DNA from: Spirogloea muscicola
Lineage: Eukaryota; Streptophyta; Zygnematophyceae; Spirogloeales; Spirogloeaceae
DNA length: 64,000 nt
Direction of reading: 5' to 3'
Assembly: GCA_009602725.1 (NCBI GenBank)
Contig: WELB01000008.1
Span: 307,355 to 371,354, forward strand
Shown here: piece after piece, positions 28,245 through 39,826 of the stretch
Layout of the letters: every line of letters begins with the position of its first letter
Numbering within the stretch: position 1 is the stretch's first letter
The notes under the pieces: generated by a model
Told to the model about the DNA's origin: nothing
Databases searched by the model: none
The model's input: the letters and a program-made list of their open reading frames with translations, nothing else
Made by a program: the position numbers and the translations under genes

Positions 28245-31200
28245 ATGGCCGCCGCCGCCATGGCCGCCGCCGTGGCGCTATTGGCGTTCGCCGCCGTCGT
28301 CGCCGCCGTCCCGACGAGCGGCAGCAACGGTCTGGCGGCCCTCCGAGGAGATGGCGGGCTGGCGCCGGTGCGGCGGCGGCTGCTGCAGAGCTCGTGAGCG
28401 CGCCCCCCGGGTGGCCTGCATTGCCCCATTGCTGAGCCCGTTGCCTTCTCGAGAGCTGGATCCGCGGAGCTAGGCGACATCCGAGCTCTGTGCTGGCACC
28501 GCCTCCGAGCTCCGCCAGCCCTCGTCTCTGACCAGCTGGGCCGAGCCCAGCTGGGCCGTGTCCTCGTCTGGCGACTGATGGTTCTGCGCATGGAGATCCT
28601 AGCTGGTGGCGGCAATGCTGGCCCCTAGGCCCCATCTGGCGGCCCAGCCACTGCAGCTCGCTCGCCCGGCAGTAAGCCTGATCGCCCGCCCGTCTTGGCT
28701 TTGCAGAAGCGCGCTGTCGGCCATCGACGGCATCTCGCAGGCGTGGCACGAGCTCCTGATCGCCCAGTACTGGGCGCAGGGCGGTCCCGGCCCCTGCGTC
28801 GCCCAGCTGCAGGCGGCCATGGATGCGCTCACGCGTGCCCGCGTCCTCGCCCAGACTGGCCAGGGCTACGCCGCCGCCACCCAGGCGCTCAATGCCAAGG
28901 GCACGGACGAGGTGAGGGCCGATCAGCTTGTCCCAACTTGCCACTGTGGGCCCGGTGACGGAGCTCTTATGCCGGCCACCAGAGCCAGCTGAATGCGGTG
29001 ACCACCTGGTGGATGATACTGAGAGCGGCCGCCGACCTCCAAGTCTATATACCATAGCAGGCTCGCGCAGACTGTGGTACATTGAGCACAAGACTGGCCT
29101 AAGTCTCCTCCCCTCCTCTGACCCCCCGCTGTGCCGCTGCAAATACGATGCAGAGCTGCCACTACGACATCCTGTCAAATGGCTACACGTATTACCAGGT
29201 GGAGCGCGTGAAGTCAAGCCTGGTAGCTGCCAATGCCCTCCTGGGCACTGCTGCAGCCATCCTTCAGCAGCCGGACGCCAACAGTGGCGCCGCAGTCCAA
29301 AGTGGCGGCAGCTCCCCAGGAGCTGTGACGACGGCCACAACGGCTGAGCCCGCTTCTTCGCCACCGCCCACGGTGGTGATCTCTACACCCACCACAGGGG
29401 CTACCTTCAACGTACAGAGCTATGGTGCCAAGGGCGACGGCCAGTCAAACGACGCCAGCGCCGTCCTTGCAGCGATGCAGGTCAGTCACCACCTTTTCTT
29501 GCAGACTGGTGAATGAATAATCTGAAGCGTCCCTCCCTAGCCACATTATGCACCTCTGGCAAGCAGCTTGCATAAGTAGGCTGACCTTAACCACGTGCAC
29601 GCAGGCGGCGTGCTCGGCCTCGGGTGGAGGCACGGTCCTGTTCCCCGGCAGTGGAGACTTTCTTATCTCAGGCATTGACTTCAGTGGTCCCTGTTCTGGC
29701 CCCCTCACCATCCTGGTATGCAATGCCCTCTCTGCAAGAACGTGGTTTCATGCGCCTCTTCCTTTAAATGCACGGCATTCCCTATTTTCTGTGGTGAACT
29801 TTCTTGTTTGTCTTGACCTGACTCGTAGGAGCATGTATCACACGGGTTTTGTGGTGTGGCTGGTCTGACTGATGTCAAGCTCGCCTCTGCTTGATACAGG
29901 TGGATGGTACAATTCTGGCCCCGCAGCAGCCCTCAAGCTGGCCTCAGCCGCTACCCCAGGCCCTTATCCAGATTAACTACGTCGACAATCTGTCCATTGT
30001 CGGGCCAGGCACGATTGATGGGCAAGGGCAGGTGTGGTGGCAGGAGTACGGTCTCGGCAGCCGGCCGCACCTGGTCATGGTCAACCAGGCCAAGAATCTC
30101 CAGATCAAGGGCGTGACTATCCAGAACAGCCCCTGGTTCCACCTCTTTATGTCCTACTGGTGAGCAGGCTTGAGCAGGCTGAGCCCTTCTGTTCCAGGTG
30201 TTGATTCTGCTGCCCAGCAGCCCTGCACCAGCCCTCAACATAGTGATCCCTGACACTGACCTTCTGGAATCAATGACTACATGAGGCCAACTGTCCCTGC
30301 ATACGCATCAAGTGAAGCGAAATCCTGCATGGCGGGTGCACTGTCATGCGGATGTCGAATGTTGAAGGAGCCAACAGATCCAAGGCAAGATTCGCGACAA
30401 GGGTCTAACTGATACGCAATCCTTCTATCTTGAGCGCAGCCAAGGTGTGGTGATTGACGGCATTGAGATCCTTGCTCCTGCGGACTCGCCCAACACAGAT
30501 GGCATTCACGTCGGGTATGTCAGTGACGTGCTTATCAACAACGCCCATATCGACAACGGGGATGACTGCGTATCCATTGCCACCGGCACCTCAAAGATCT
30601 CCATCACCAACATGTATTGTGCTCACGGACACGGCGTGAGGTGAGGCAGTCTCCCAAGAGTAAGCAGGCATGAATTGTTCTTCATGTATATTGCTGTGGA
30701 GGTTCGACGGTGTATCAGCAGCATGTAGATAGTGCCACATGAGATTTACCACAGAAGTAGCACTTCTCCTTTGTAGAACACGGCAGCTGAAATGGAGAGC
30801 TTGGACGAGTTCTGACGACACTGTGTGTGCCCATTTCCAGCATTGGGAGCCTGGGGAGGGATCAAAGCTCCGCCTGTGTCAACGGTGTCACCGTGAGTGA
30901 TTGCACCTTCAGCGCTACTCAGAATGGTGCCCGCATCAAAACCTGGTCAGGGGCCAAGGGCACCGTTCAGAATGTGGTCTTCAAAGACCTCACAATGATC
31001 AATGCCGCCAACCCGATCATCATTGATCAGAACTACTGTGACAGCAACCAGGTGATGCATCTTCCTCTTCAGAGTATACATTGTTGCTCATACAGCCAAG
31101 AACTGTAGCTTGCTAGTTGAAAGTTGATAAGAAGGGTAGGGCAGCTGTGCTGGGCTCATTGTCAAGTAACAGGTGCAGAGAGAATAGAGGATGGGTCTGG

Positions 31201-31774
31201 AAAGGGATCCTGAAAAGGCTGTGCTGATGACATCCACTCGTTACTTGGTCAGGGGGGCTGTGGCAGCTCATCGTCTAGCAGCCTCCAGCTTTCCAACATC
31301 CAAGTGTCCAACATCCACGGCACTGTTGTGCCTTTCAACAACTACGCTGGGATCACCGTGGAGTGTGCCTCTGGGACTCCTTGCTCGGGAGTCTCCATCA
31401 GCGTAAGCAAAATCGTCATTCGCTTGTCTCGTGAGATAGTAAGATGCTCATACTGTCATGCCTTGCATGAATTGGCATTCACTTGACCATCAAAGGCCAT
31501 GTTTTGCCAGCGTAACGTGTGGCTGCTGAAATCAGCAACTGCAAGTGTTTTACAGCTATCAGCAACTGATGTTAGTGAATGTGAGCAGTTTGACTGACGT
31601 GGAACATTGCTGGGAATTTGCCCTGTGCAGGACATTGCTCTGACAGTCGCTGGCTCGGGCGCTCCATCTTCAATCCTATGTACTGCAGCCTATGGCTCTC
31701 AGGACGGGTCTGTTGGCCCCTGCGTGCAGGGCGGAGGATACATTCCAGCCAACCAGGCTTGTCCCATCCCATAA
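28245..31774 (+). CDS. Secreted polygalacturonase-like glycoside hydrolase (GH28)
   Basis: GH28 enzymes hydrolyse galacturonan in pectin. Nine exons in agreeing phase: 28245-28393, 28707-28911, 29154-29480, 29605-29715, 29900-30159, 30440-30640, 30841-31051, 31253-31402, 31631-31774; 585 aa. Exon 1 encodes a hydrophobic Ala-rich signal peptide (VALLAFAAVVAAVP). Residues of about 50-210 form an N-terminal region with no recognised domain, followed by a Pro/Thr/Ser linker; the GH28 domain begins at FNVQSYGAKGDG. All four active-site blocks are present: SPNTDGIHV, NGDDCVSI, HGHGVSIGSLG and GARIKTW, then NPIIIDQNYC. It therefore looks catalytically competent. Neighbouring genes give no functional clue. 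The upstream region is a LINE D end, so promoter elements must be short or inside it. Confidence 0.92.
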
Positions 31775-32663
31775 AATTAGCCTCCACTTACGGACCCGAG
31801 TACTAGCCAGTGAAAGGTGGAGCCAATTGCTCTTAGTGTAATATTAAAGCCTGCAAAGGAGGATTTAGCTAGGACTTTCTTCTCTGGCTGTGCTGACTTC
31901 CTTAGGAGGGAAGCCTCTGCTGCATAAGTAGAGGGTTAGGTCAGCTGTACGCTTCACTTCTTTAGCCGGGAGGCCTACCGTAGGAGAAGAGCGGGAAACC
32001 AACCGGTGGCCGTCTCATTCACAGTCTACCACCAGATGAGTGTAGCAGGTTAAATGAGTGAGTTGAGCCGCCACGTGTAATCGCGGAGGGGTGAGCAAGT
32101 AGGATATAAGACTATCATGTAGGATGTTCACGTAGATGCAGTTGAGGTTGTGCTCAGACGGTGGTATTACCGTCTCACTTAAGAGTGTACACTAGGTCAT
32201 GTACTTCACATCTTGATGACCTCCAATTGGTCATGCTCATTTTTGTTCCAACAGCACTGCATGCTTCAACTATGGCCAATATGCAATGTACAATCATCTT
32301 AATTCACAGCACCATCTGTTCACTTCTCTGAACCACATGAACCACAAGGTCAACCTGTGGGCCTCAGAATTGCGCGTACAGTACAACTGGCAGCTCCAAA
32401 TACGTACCAGTCAGCTCATTTGCTGGACCAGCATACATGAGCTGTAATGTTAGCCAGATAGTTCCCTCCACATAGGTAGGCCGGGGGGCAAAAGCACGAG
32501 TAACTCTGGTAGATTGCCTGTAAGGAGATGCCATTGACATTAATAAGCACTACGTGAAGTGGAGTTCTGGACCACAAGATCGTCTCAGTATTACGTATGT
32601 GTATCATGATGTCCTACTTGTACACTGAAAGCAAGAGTATGTCTGTGTCTGGTACTATGCAGG
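31775..32663. other. Intergenic, 3' flanks of convergent genes
   Basis: Lies between the polygalacturonase stop and the sirtuin stop. No coding or structural RNA feature could be supported; TGTAAT near 31835 may be a poly(A) signal for the polygalacturonase, as TGTAA is the usual green-algal signal. Confidence 0.5.
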
Positions 32664-34188
32664 CTAGCCAAGGACTTTGGGCAGCACGTCTGCAGAAGAT
32701 CCACGAAAAGTGTACCTGCACAAAGGTGGCCTGAAACAGTGAGCAAAAGTCCCAGCGGAGCAAATGACCTGCACTAGTAGCCTGACTGGTGGTTAAAATA
32801 TCTAGATTCAACACAAAGCAGATCATCATGCAGACTCTATACTCTCACTACTCCCTCATCAAATGCAGAAAATTCTATACTGACAACTGCTGCTGATCGG
32901 AGTGTCCTCAATGTTGAACTCTGCTAGTGTTGCCCCTCCCATATATGCCACCTTGGCATAGCCAGCGGCAGGCTGTGCCAACAGCTTTGATCTCAAAATT
33001 AATCATCTTGCTCTGCATTCGTGGTGGGCTCAAGCAATCTCACTCAGCTCTTGTGCTTCGGTCCTTCACAACTAACTACTCCAAGCAACATATTGACCCT
33101 CATCAGTGACTGCACATGTCAGATTGCAACCTGCCAGTATGCAAGAATTTTGCTGATTGATGTGTGCGGATGCTTCACTAACCTATACTACTGCAGAAGT
33201 TCCCACAATGATGAAGTTGTCTGATTGCCAGGCGGCATCGTATGCTTGTTCCGATACTGTGGGATCGAGGTTCTCCCCAAACCAAACCACATGTGGCCTG
33301 AGAAGTCCCCTGCACTGCAGTCTGCTGTCTTGCAGCTGGCGTGTGCACCGTGGTAGATCAGGAAGCTCTATCTGAGCATCCTGGGCCTGCTGATGTGGAG
33401 CTCCCTACACAGACGAACGATGATAGTGCTCACATCAGCTGCTACCTCCTCAACTCCCAAGAAATGTTGTATCCAGGACAAGGTGCTTGCATCTTCAATG
33501 CAGGGACCTACTGACAACCCCGCCTGAATCAGCTGAAGCAGCATTTGTCAGAGAGAATGTCTGACTTCTGCACTCACCCTTCCAGCAAGAGCAGGGCATG
33601 TTGGCATGTCTCTATTCTCCAGATTTTCGCCGCAGCCTGTACATCTTGTTTTCCACAATGACCCATGCAGCTCCACAACATCTGCGCTACCTGCTTGTGC
33701 ATGCAGCCCATCGATGTGTCTGCACGCAACATTGCCCCTGCTATTCAGATGCTACTAATTTAGAGTCTCCCTGCAGACTGGAGCAGTTGTGAGGGTGAAT
33801 ACCTAATGATTTGAATACTCAGTTGGCATAAGTATGCAGACATTCCTAGCCAGGCGTGAGCTGAGAAGCAGATATGGAGCGGACTTCCCAACACGTCAGG
33901 TACCTGAGTTAAGAGGGTGAATGACTTGCCGTGGGCTTTACATCTCATCTGCAGAGCTACGAAAGCTGCATGAGCAGCATCTGGTGATGCTTTACAGACA
34001 ATATCGCTGAAAGTGCACATGCCAAAGATGGCTCACTACCTTACTGCATGTATGCAAGAGCAAAGACATGGGAGCTACCTTTCTTGACGCAATTGTATCC
34101 TAATTTCTGCAAGATGGAGTATAATAGGTCGGGAAGTAGGATGCTGACCGGCGGTAATGGTAGAATTCCCACACTAAAGCTGGGTCAG
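32664..34188 (-). pseudogene. SIRT5-type sirtuin lacking its 5' half
   Basis: NAD-dependent protein deacylase family. Exons: 34149-34188, 33904-34006, 33691-33719, 33578-33681, 33349-33404, 33189-33321, 32881-32972, 32664-32715. They encode VWEFYHYRR (the Tyr-x-x-Arg acyl-binding pair of SIRT5), [42 protein letters not shown] (active-site His and first zinc Cys pair), LLRPHVVWFGENL, IIVGTSAV, LAEFNIEDTP and YTFRGSSADVLPKVLG. The N-terminal NAD motif (GAGxSxxSGIPxFR) is not found: the first exon is preceded by a retroelement fragment, then by the divergent MTOPVIB start. One junction (33904/33719) does not keep phase. Probably a truncated pseudogene; a misassembly at 34.2 kb is the alternative. 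Confidence 0.75.
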
Positions 34189-34189
34189 C

Positions 34190-34290
34190 TGCAAAAGCGG
34201 GTCGGCTTAGCAGCAGGTGACGTGCATTTGTCAATGTCCTTGCCTTCGTACTTGGCCACACATGGCCTCCCCACCTCCTTATACACACGT
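34190..34290 (-). mobile_element. Ty1/copia-related fossil fragment at sirtuin breakpoint
   Basis: Minus-strand copy of the dispersed segment also present at 26975-27045 and 59395-59500. It starts within a few bases of the first remaining sirtuin exon and ends about 55 bp before the MTOPVIB start codon. Broken and old. Confidence 0.5.
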
Positions 34291-34345
34291 TCCTGATCCG
34301 TAAACGCCGGGCCTTGCCCGTCCCTGCAGCCCGGCCCGCGGCGCC

Positions 34346-37300
34346 ATGGCTGGCGCGCCCGCCTTAGGCGCCATCGAGGCCGCGCATGCCGTAAGCTAAT
34401 CCCGTCTGCCGGCAGCCAATCACTCAAGCTTCGACTAGCATAGCACGTCATTGTGGCGGCTTTCCAAATTTGGCAGCTGCAGAAGTGATACGTACTCTGA
34501 ATATGCCTTGCAAAAGTTGCTCCGCTGGGATTGGCCTTCATGGTCGTCAAGCTACGTCACTATCTCTCTTGCATCACAACAGCATACGGCCGTGGTCCTT
34601 TATCAGCCAATTGCAGTATGGTAGATGAGTGGCAATGGTGCTGGCGTATGCAGGCTATATCAGATGCATTATGCTCCTGCCGCATCAACAAGTATTCGGG
34701 CCTTCATGGTCCTGCACCTCCACCAACGATAGTCGTCACAGTTGCTCGGGTGCTCGATGTCATGCCTACATCTCTTGAGAGAGATATTACATCACCACAA
34801 TGTGACACAGCTTTTCCTGTTCGTGTGAAGGTTACAGGTGAAGCTGGTTGCCCTTGCCTGCAGATGCTGCGAACTGTCTCGCAAGAGTGTAACTGCAAAG
34901 ATAGATCGGACTGTCAGAATTCAACTTAGCTTCCCCTTGGTCTTGTGCACTGTCAGGAGGTTCAATCTTGACTGACTCTGGGGACATTGCAGTAGCTGAT
35001 ACAGGACAAGGTGTGCCAGTGACGACCTTAGTTGAACACTATAACCAGCTCTTTCGTACATTCTGCAAGCCCGCACCTTCCGATGTGCACCTCCGTAAGT
35101 TCAAAGTGGTCTTACAATCAAGGACACGGAAGTCTTTGACACATATCCTGTCTCTGCTTGATTAACGATGTGTGTCAACCAACTGATCACAATCTAACAT
35201 TGACTAGCCTATCTGGCAGCAGCTTACTCACTGACTCATTATTGCTCTCTGGGATCAGGGAATCCGGTCTTTGTCATAACAGCGGGTAATTCAGGAACTG
35301 TCAGATAAGCAGTGATTTACCTGAAATGCAGTTGTTAGACTAGGAGAACGAGCGACAGATCTCATGGGGCCTACTTGCCAAGCTTCCCATTTGGATACAG
35401 TGGCGGACTTGCAATACAGTCAGTCAATGTTACTGGCACTACATACTGAAATTACTGTTTGCTTGATGGGAAGCAGTTGCAAGTGACATCCTGATACGTG
35501 CCTACGAGATGAGGACTGCTGACCTTCCTAGTGATGGTGCCCTAGTCATTCTGCAATGTCCGTGCATAGAGAAGACACAGGAGACTCGCCTGAGCGGCAC
35601 AACCTTGAGCTTTGAAGCAGAGGGACGCATTGAAGAGTTGCTTGTCTTCATCCATGACCAGTTTAATGCGGTGGGTGAACACTTACATACTGTCTATGTA
35701 TGTCTTTGCCGTTTGAATCTGTTTTTGAGCCCCGCACGTTGCGGCGACTTGATGCTGATTGCGTGCACCAAGTGTGTGTGGTCGTGTACATGTTCATGCC
35801 GGTCTTCTGGTCACATTGACGTGCTGGGACCAATAAAGATCTCCGTCCTTAATCCACAAGTATGTCACCGATCCTCTCATCACATTGCATCACTGGAGTT
35901 GCTCTCTTTGCAATCTTCACTTCGCCGCAAGTGTTGAGGCTTGTAACATGCGCATGTTCAGATATCGGTCGACCTGCAAATGCAACATTTCTCAACAGTC
36001 ACATTATCTATTTTGCGGGAGTTGTCGTTGGACTACAATGTGGTCGTGGAAGCTAGCAGTATGCATACATCTATGACATGTTCCATCCCTGCCAGCTCAG
36101 TCTTGCACTGTTCGTCAATCTTGGAGCACTTTAAAGAAGGCGTCCAATCGCATCTGACTAAGAGATTGGCAAGGTTTGTGCGCATTGCCAAGACTCCATG
36201 CTGATTCTGTATGTCGTTGACTTAAATTTCTATGTATAAGCATCAGCTCCTTGACTTCCCTCGCTTCAGGCAGGACGGATCTGGGCTGTGTCCCATATCA
36301 GCAGTCCAGGTTGAAGCTGAAAAAGGGCGATATGCAGTACCTTGGACAGTTCAGGCCTGCATTGCACTCATAAAAGCACCAGAAGAGGAGCTTCCAACTT
36401 ACTCTCATGTAGATGCAACATAACATACTTAATGCAAGTAGCATTGTCATGAGGCTATTAGACAGACCAAACAAGTCATCAATGTGCCTCTGCCCAGTGA
36501 TGTGCTTCTGGAGTCAAGTGCTTCACTCCCGCTAAGCTCCAGCTCTGGAGAAGCACGTAGGCCTGTCACTGCTACTCTGATTGGGGTTCTGATGCTTGGC
36601 TCCAACGTTTGGTGCAACTGCGTAGCAGGTGACAACGTACAAGGATGGGTGCCTGATCATGGACTCAAGCCATATAATCCAGGCACTTGAGCATGGTATT
36701 GACTGGTCCAGGTATGGCCTCGACTATGATAGGGCGTTCATCTCCTCCCCCGGCAGAGCTAATATGACCTTCAAACATGCCGGTCTGACTGGCAAGGGTC
36801 TGGAGATTTTCGTGCACGAGATTGGAGCTTGTATCCTTCAGTCCGTTGAAATTTTGAAAAGTTGCAATAGTTAGCTGGCCAAAAGAACTTCTTGCCCTCC
36901 TTGACGCGTGTCAGACCCTGGTCAAATGCATGCATCAGCGTCGCGTACTTCCTCTGGGGCAGCATACTGTGATGCAAGCCAGTCAAGATTAGTGAAGATA
37001 GCTGTTCAGAAGGCCTTGGACAAGAGCAAGCTCAGGGGACCTACTCTACTTCCGAGCACATCTCAGAAGAAGGTAGTGACCAGTGCCTGAAAGAAGTAAT
37101 GTTCTTTTACAGCTCTCTATATATGAGCTGCTGACATCATGCATCGCACAACATTCACACCTGTGCTCTTGACTCACAATCCCCACAAATTCAAAAATGC
37201 CTACCGGAGCTAGCAAGGTCTGTGGCTGGAATCCTCATGCGCCTCCCAACATCAGCGCCAGTACCATCTGAGAATGACCATCTTAAAGCGCTTGGCTTAC

Positions 37301-37437
37301 CACAGCCTATCAACCTCAAGTCTCAGAAAAGTGTAGAGAAGGTCATTCTCAGTAAGCTGTCTATCGCTGCATTGATGCTTGATGCAGCAAGCTGTGAAAA
37401 GGATCAAATGGCTCACTGTAAGGACCGAGACAGATGA
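34346..37437 (+). CDS. MTOPVIB: Meiotic topoisomerase VI subunit B-like protein (MTOPVIB)
   Basis: Partner of SPO11 in the plant complex that makes meiotic double-strand breaks; it has a GHKL-type fold. Supported exons: 34346-34390, 34654-34837, 34957-~35012 (or longer), 35477-35670, 35962-36058, 36101-36173, 36270-36408, one near 36445-36592, 36629-36830, 36915-37072, 37210-37437. Signs of the family: ALCSCRI, then SGDIAVADTGQG (the 'ISDTG' ATP-site block), RLSGTTLSF with a helix after it, ILEHFKEGVQSHL, GIDWSRYGLDYD (plant 'INWKRYGL'), SRLVKIAVQKALDK (plant 'LVKKAVKLALDD') and LARSVAGILMRL (plant 'LAKTIAGLI'). Phases agree across most joins. Exons between 35013 and 35476 and near 36445 are unresolved. 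Identification rests on order and spacing of weak motifs. Confidence 0.72.
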
Positions 37438-38067
37438 GAAGTGCACACATTGTTGGTAACAATTTTGCTTGGGCTGTAGGACACGGTGACATTGCCCGCA
37501 CAGTGCAAGGACTACCATCAGCATGGGTGTTGCTGACAAAGCCCCTGCAATTACTAAGAAGACAGACCTTACCTTATAGTCAAAGCATCCCTTGGCAGAC
37601 ATCAGATATATGACGCATAATCTTGCAGCATACACTGGACATTACCTATACAATATGAAGTGCCAGTGACATTGCGAGCCAATTTCTGTGCTCGCTGCAG
37701 ACTTCGTCAAACACAGGCATTCAATCACAGAATTACAGATTCTAACATTGAGCACGAAGGACTGCTGGCAGACCAAGCATGCCAGCGCACATTGACATGA
37801 CTCCTCGCTGCTCGAAGATATCTTAGTGGATGGCGTGAAGTGAAGCATCAAGTGATGCCAACATGTTGCTACTCAAAGCATAGCACGGCATCCAGCCCGT
37901 CTATTCGTGCTCATTGCCGAAGGCGTGAAAGAAGGGCCAAGTATGTCCTTTAGCTGCAAACTGATGGCAGAGAGGCGCAGCAGCAGACTGCCACAAGCTG
38001 AACGAGCAAACTTGCCACAAGCTGACCAACTGGCCTCGCTGCTTTGGCTCTCAGGCTGTGTGCCAGA
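37438..38067. other. Intergenic, 3' flanks of convergent genes
   Basis: Between the MTOPVIB stop and the uS5 stop. Nothing coding could be supported; both 3' UTRs must lie here. Confidence 0.5.
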
Positions 38068-39003
38068 CTACTTCCAAAGCTCCTCCATAGGGATGTTCCG
38101 GTCCCGCGCGACATCGCGGAACTGCTTCATCTCGGACACGGCCTGGAGGACTGCGCGGGCATTGTTGAGCGGGTTGCCGGACCCGAGCTCCTTGCCGAGG
38201 GCGTTCTCAACGCCGGCCAGCTCCAGAACAATGCGCACGGACCCGCCGGCGATGACGCCCGTCCCGGTGGCGGCGGGGCGCAGCATGACTTGGGCAGCCC
38301 CGAACTGGCCCAGCGCGCGGTGCGGGAAGGTGAGGTACTTGGTCATGGGCACGGTGACCATGTGCCGCCGCGCATCGGTCGCCGACTTCTGCACCGCCGA
38401 TATCACCTCCTTAGCCTTGCCGACGCCCACGCCGACGCGGCCCTTGCGGTCGCCCACCACCACGACCGCACGGAATGCCATCTGCTTCCCGCCCTTCACG
38501 ACCTTGGTGACGCGCCGGATCTGCACCACCCGCTCCTCCAGGGCATCCTTGCCGCCGCCGCCCGCGCCACCGCGCTTCCCGCCGCCCCGCTCGCCGCCGT
38601 CCTCGGACTTGCGGCCCCGCCGCGGCTTGGGCGCGTCGTCGTCGTCGTCGCCGGCGCCGTCGACTGAGAAGCCGGCCCCCCGCGACCCCTCCACGCCAGA
38701 GAACGCCTTGCCGTAGAGGGCCTGGTAGGCGGCCTCCACGTCCACCTCGCTCTCCTCGTCCTCCTCCTCCCCGTACCCGGCGGCGGAGGCGATGGCGGCC
38801 CCCGCGGCGCGGCCGCGCAGCACTGGGCAGCGCAGCGACCGGGACCCATCCTGCAGCTGCAGCCCCGACAGCGAGGCGGCGAGCGACGAGAAGGCCCTCG
38901 CGGCGGGCGCCGGCCGCCGTACGAGCCCGGCAGCGCCCGAGGGAAGCCGCGCGCACATCGCGGCGCGCGGCCCGGCGGTAATGGCGGCCGGCGCCATGGT
39001 CAT
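38068..39003 (-). CDS. RPS5: Plastid ribosomal protein uS5
   Basis: Component of the plastid 30S subunit body, near the mRNA entry and decoding region. A single exon of 311 aa. Residues 1-75 are an Ala/Arg/Ser-rich transit peptide; about 76-150 is acidic then Gly/Arg/Lys-rich, a plastid-specific extension. The S5 N-domain begins [19 protein letters not shown] with [17 protein letters not shown], and the C-domain has [17 protein letters not shown] and [13 protein letters not shown]. Start: ATG at 39003, with a second in-frame ATG two codons later. It is intronless and very GC-rich, unlike most neighbouring genes. The family assignment is secure from the S5 motifs. Confidence 0.95.
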   Translation of the reverse strand: MTMAPAAITAGPRAAMCARLPSGAAGLVRRPAPAARAFSSLAASLSGLQLQDGSRSLRCPVLRGRAAGAAIASAAGYGEEEDEESEVDVEAAYQALYGKAFSGVEGSRGAGFSVDGAGDDDDDAPKPRRGRKSEDGGERGGGKRGGAGGGGKDALEERVVQIRRVTKVVKGGKQMAFRAVVVVGDRKGRVGVGVGKAKEVISAVQKSATDARRHMVTVPMTKYLTFPHRALGQFGAAQVMLRPAATGTGVIAGGSVRIVLELAGVENALGKELGSGNPLNNARAVLQAVSEMKQFRDVARDRNIPMEELWK

Positions 39004-39414
39004 GGCCGGCCGCCGGATCCGCCGGAGGCTTGGGGTTCAAGGCTGCCAGCCGGTGGTTCGGGCAAGTCAAAGCGCCCCCCGTCTTGCTAACTCGTCGTCC
39101 CCACGTCGCTAAAGCGCCGTTGGCCCACTGCTCTCTCGATGCAGATGGTGCCGCCTCGTAGCGGGGGGCCACTGTGACGGCAGCACCGCGCCAATCAATG
39201 TGGGCCCGCAACGACCGCCGCGAGAAGCCACTCCGCGCCGTTCGACGGAGGCGGCTGGCCGGCGCCGTGGGCCAGGTTGCAGCCAGCGGCAGACCATCGG
39301 CCCGCCACCGGCGGGCGCTTCCCCTCACCCGGCCGTCAGGAGGACAGCCTGCGTTCCAGGTGCCCTTGGCCTGATTGTTGCCCCCCGTTACCGTGACCTC
39401 TGTAAGGCTCACAC

Positions 39415-39545
39415 TCCTGTTCAATTTCATGCGCACCGCTCGCCTTTCTTCCAGGTCTTTCTCCAGCCCGCTCCCGCAAGGCGCGCGCGCGCGCTCGAGG
39501 CCCTTGGCAAGGCGCCCGCCGCCGCCGCCGCCGCCGCCGCCCTTT
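39415..39545. repeat. LINE-tail word and (CCG)n upstream of RING-CH gene
   Basis: TTCAATTTCATGCGCACCGC (from 39420) resembles a segment of the LINE C tail. A run of about eight CCG triplets follows at 39516-39541. Both lie 285-410 bp upstream of the RING-CH start codon. Confidence 0.55.
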
Positions 39546-39826
39546 GACAGAGTCGGCGCCGCCGCGCGTGGTAGTCTGGGGCAGGTGCCTGGAGCAGGCC
39601 TGCAGGCGCCGGTGGCCGGCTCCAGGGTTGCCCGCCTACGCTCCTGCTCCCCGCTGCTGGCATTGGCACTCGTGAGCTCTGAGACCCCGGGCCGTCGTCA
39701 GCTGGTCGGAAAATCGGCTTCAGAGAGCGAAGCCGGCCGCGCCTCCACTTAGGAGCCTCAGCTTGGTGGCTGGCAGGCTCCAGAGGCGCCTGTCTCCTGC
39801 TTTCACGTTGCTTCTCGGCTCCTTGG

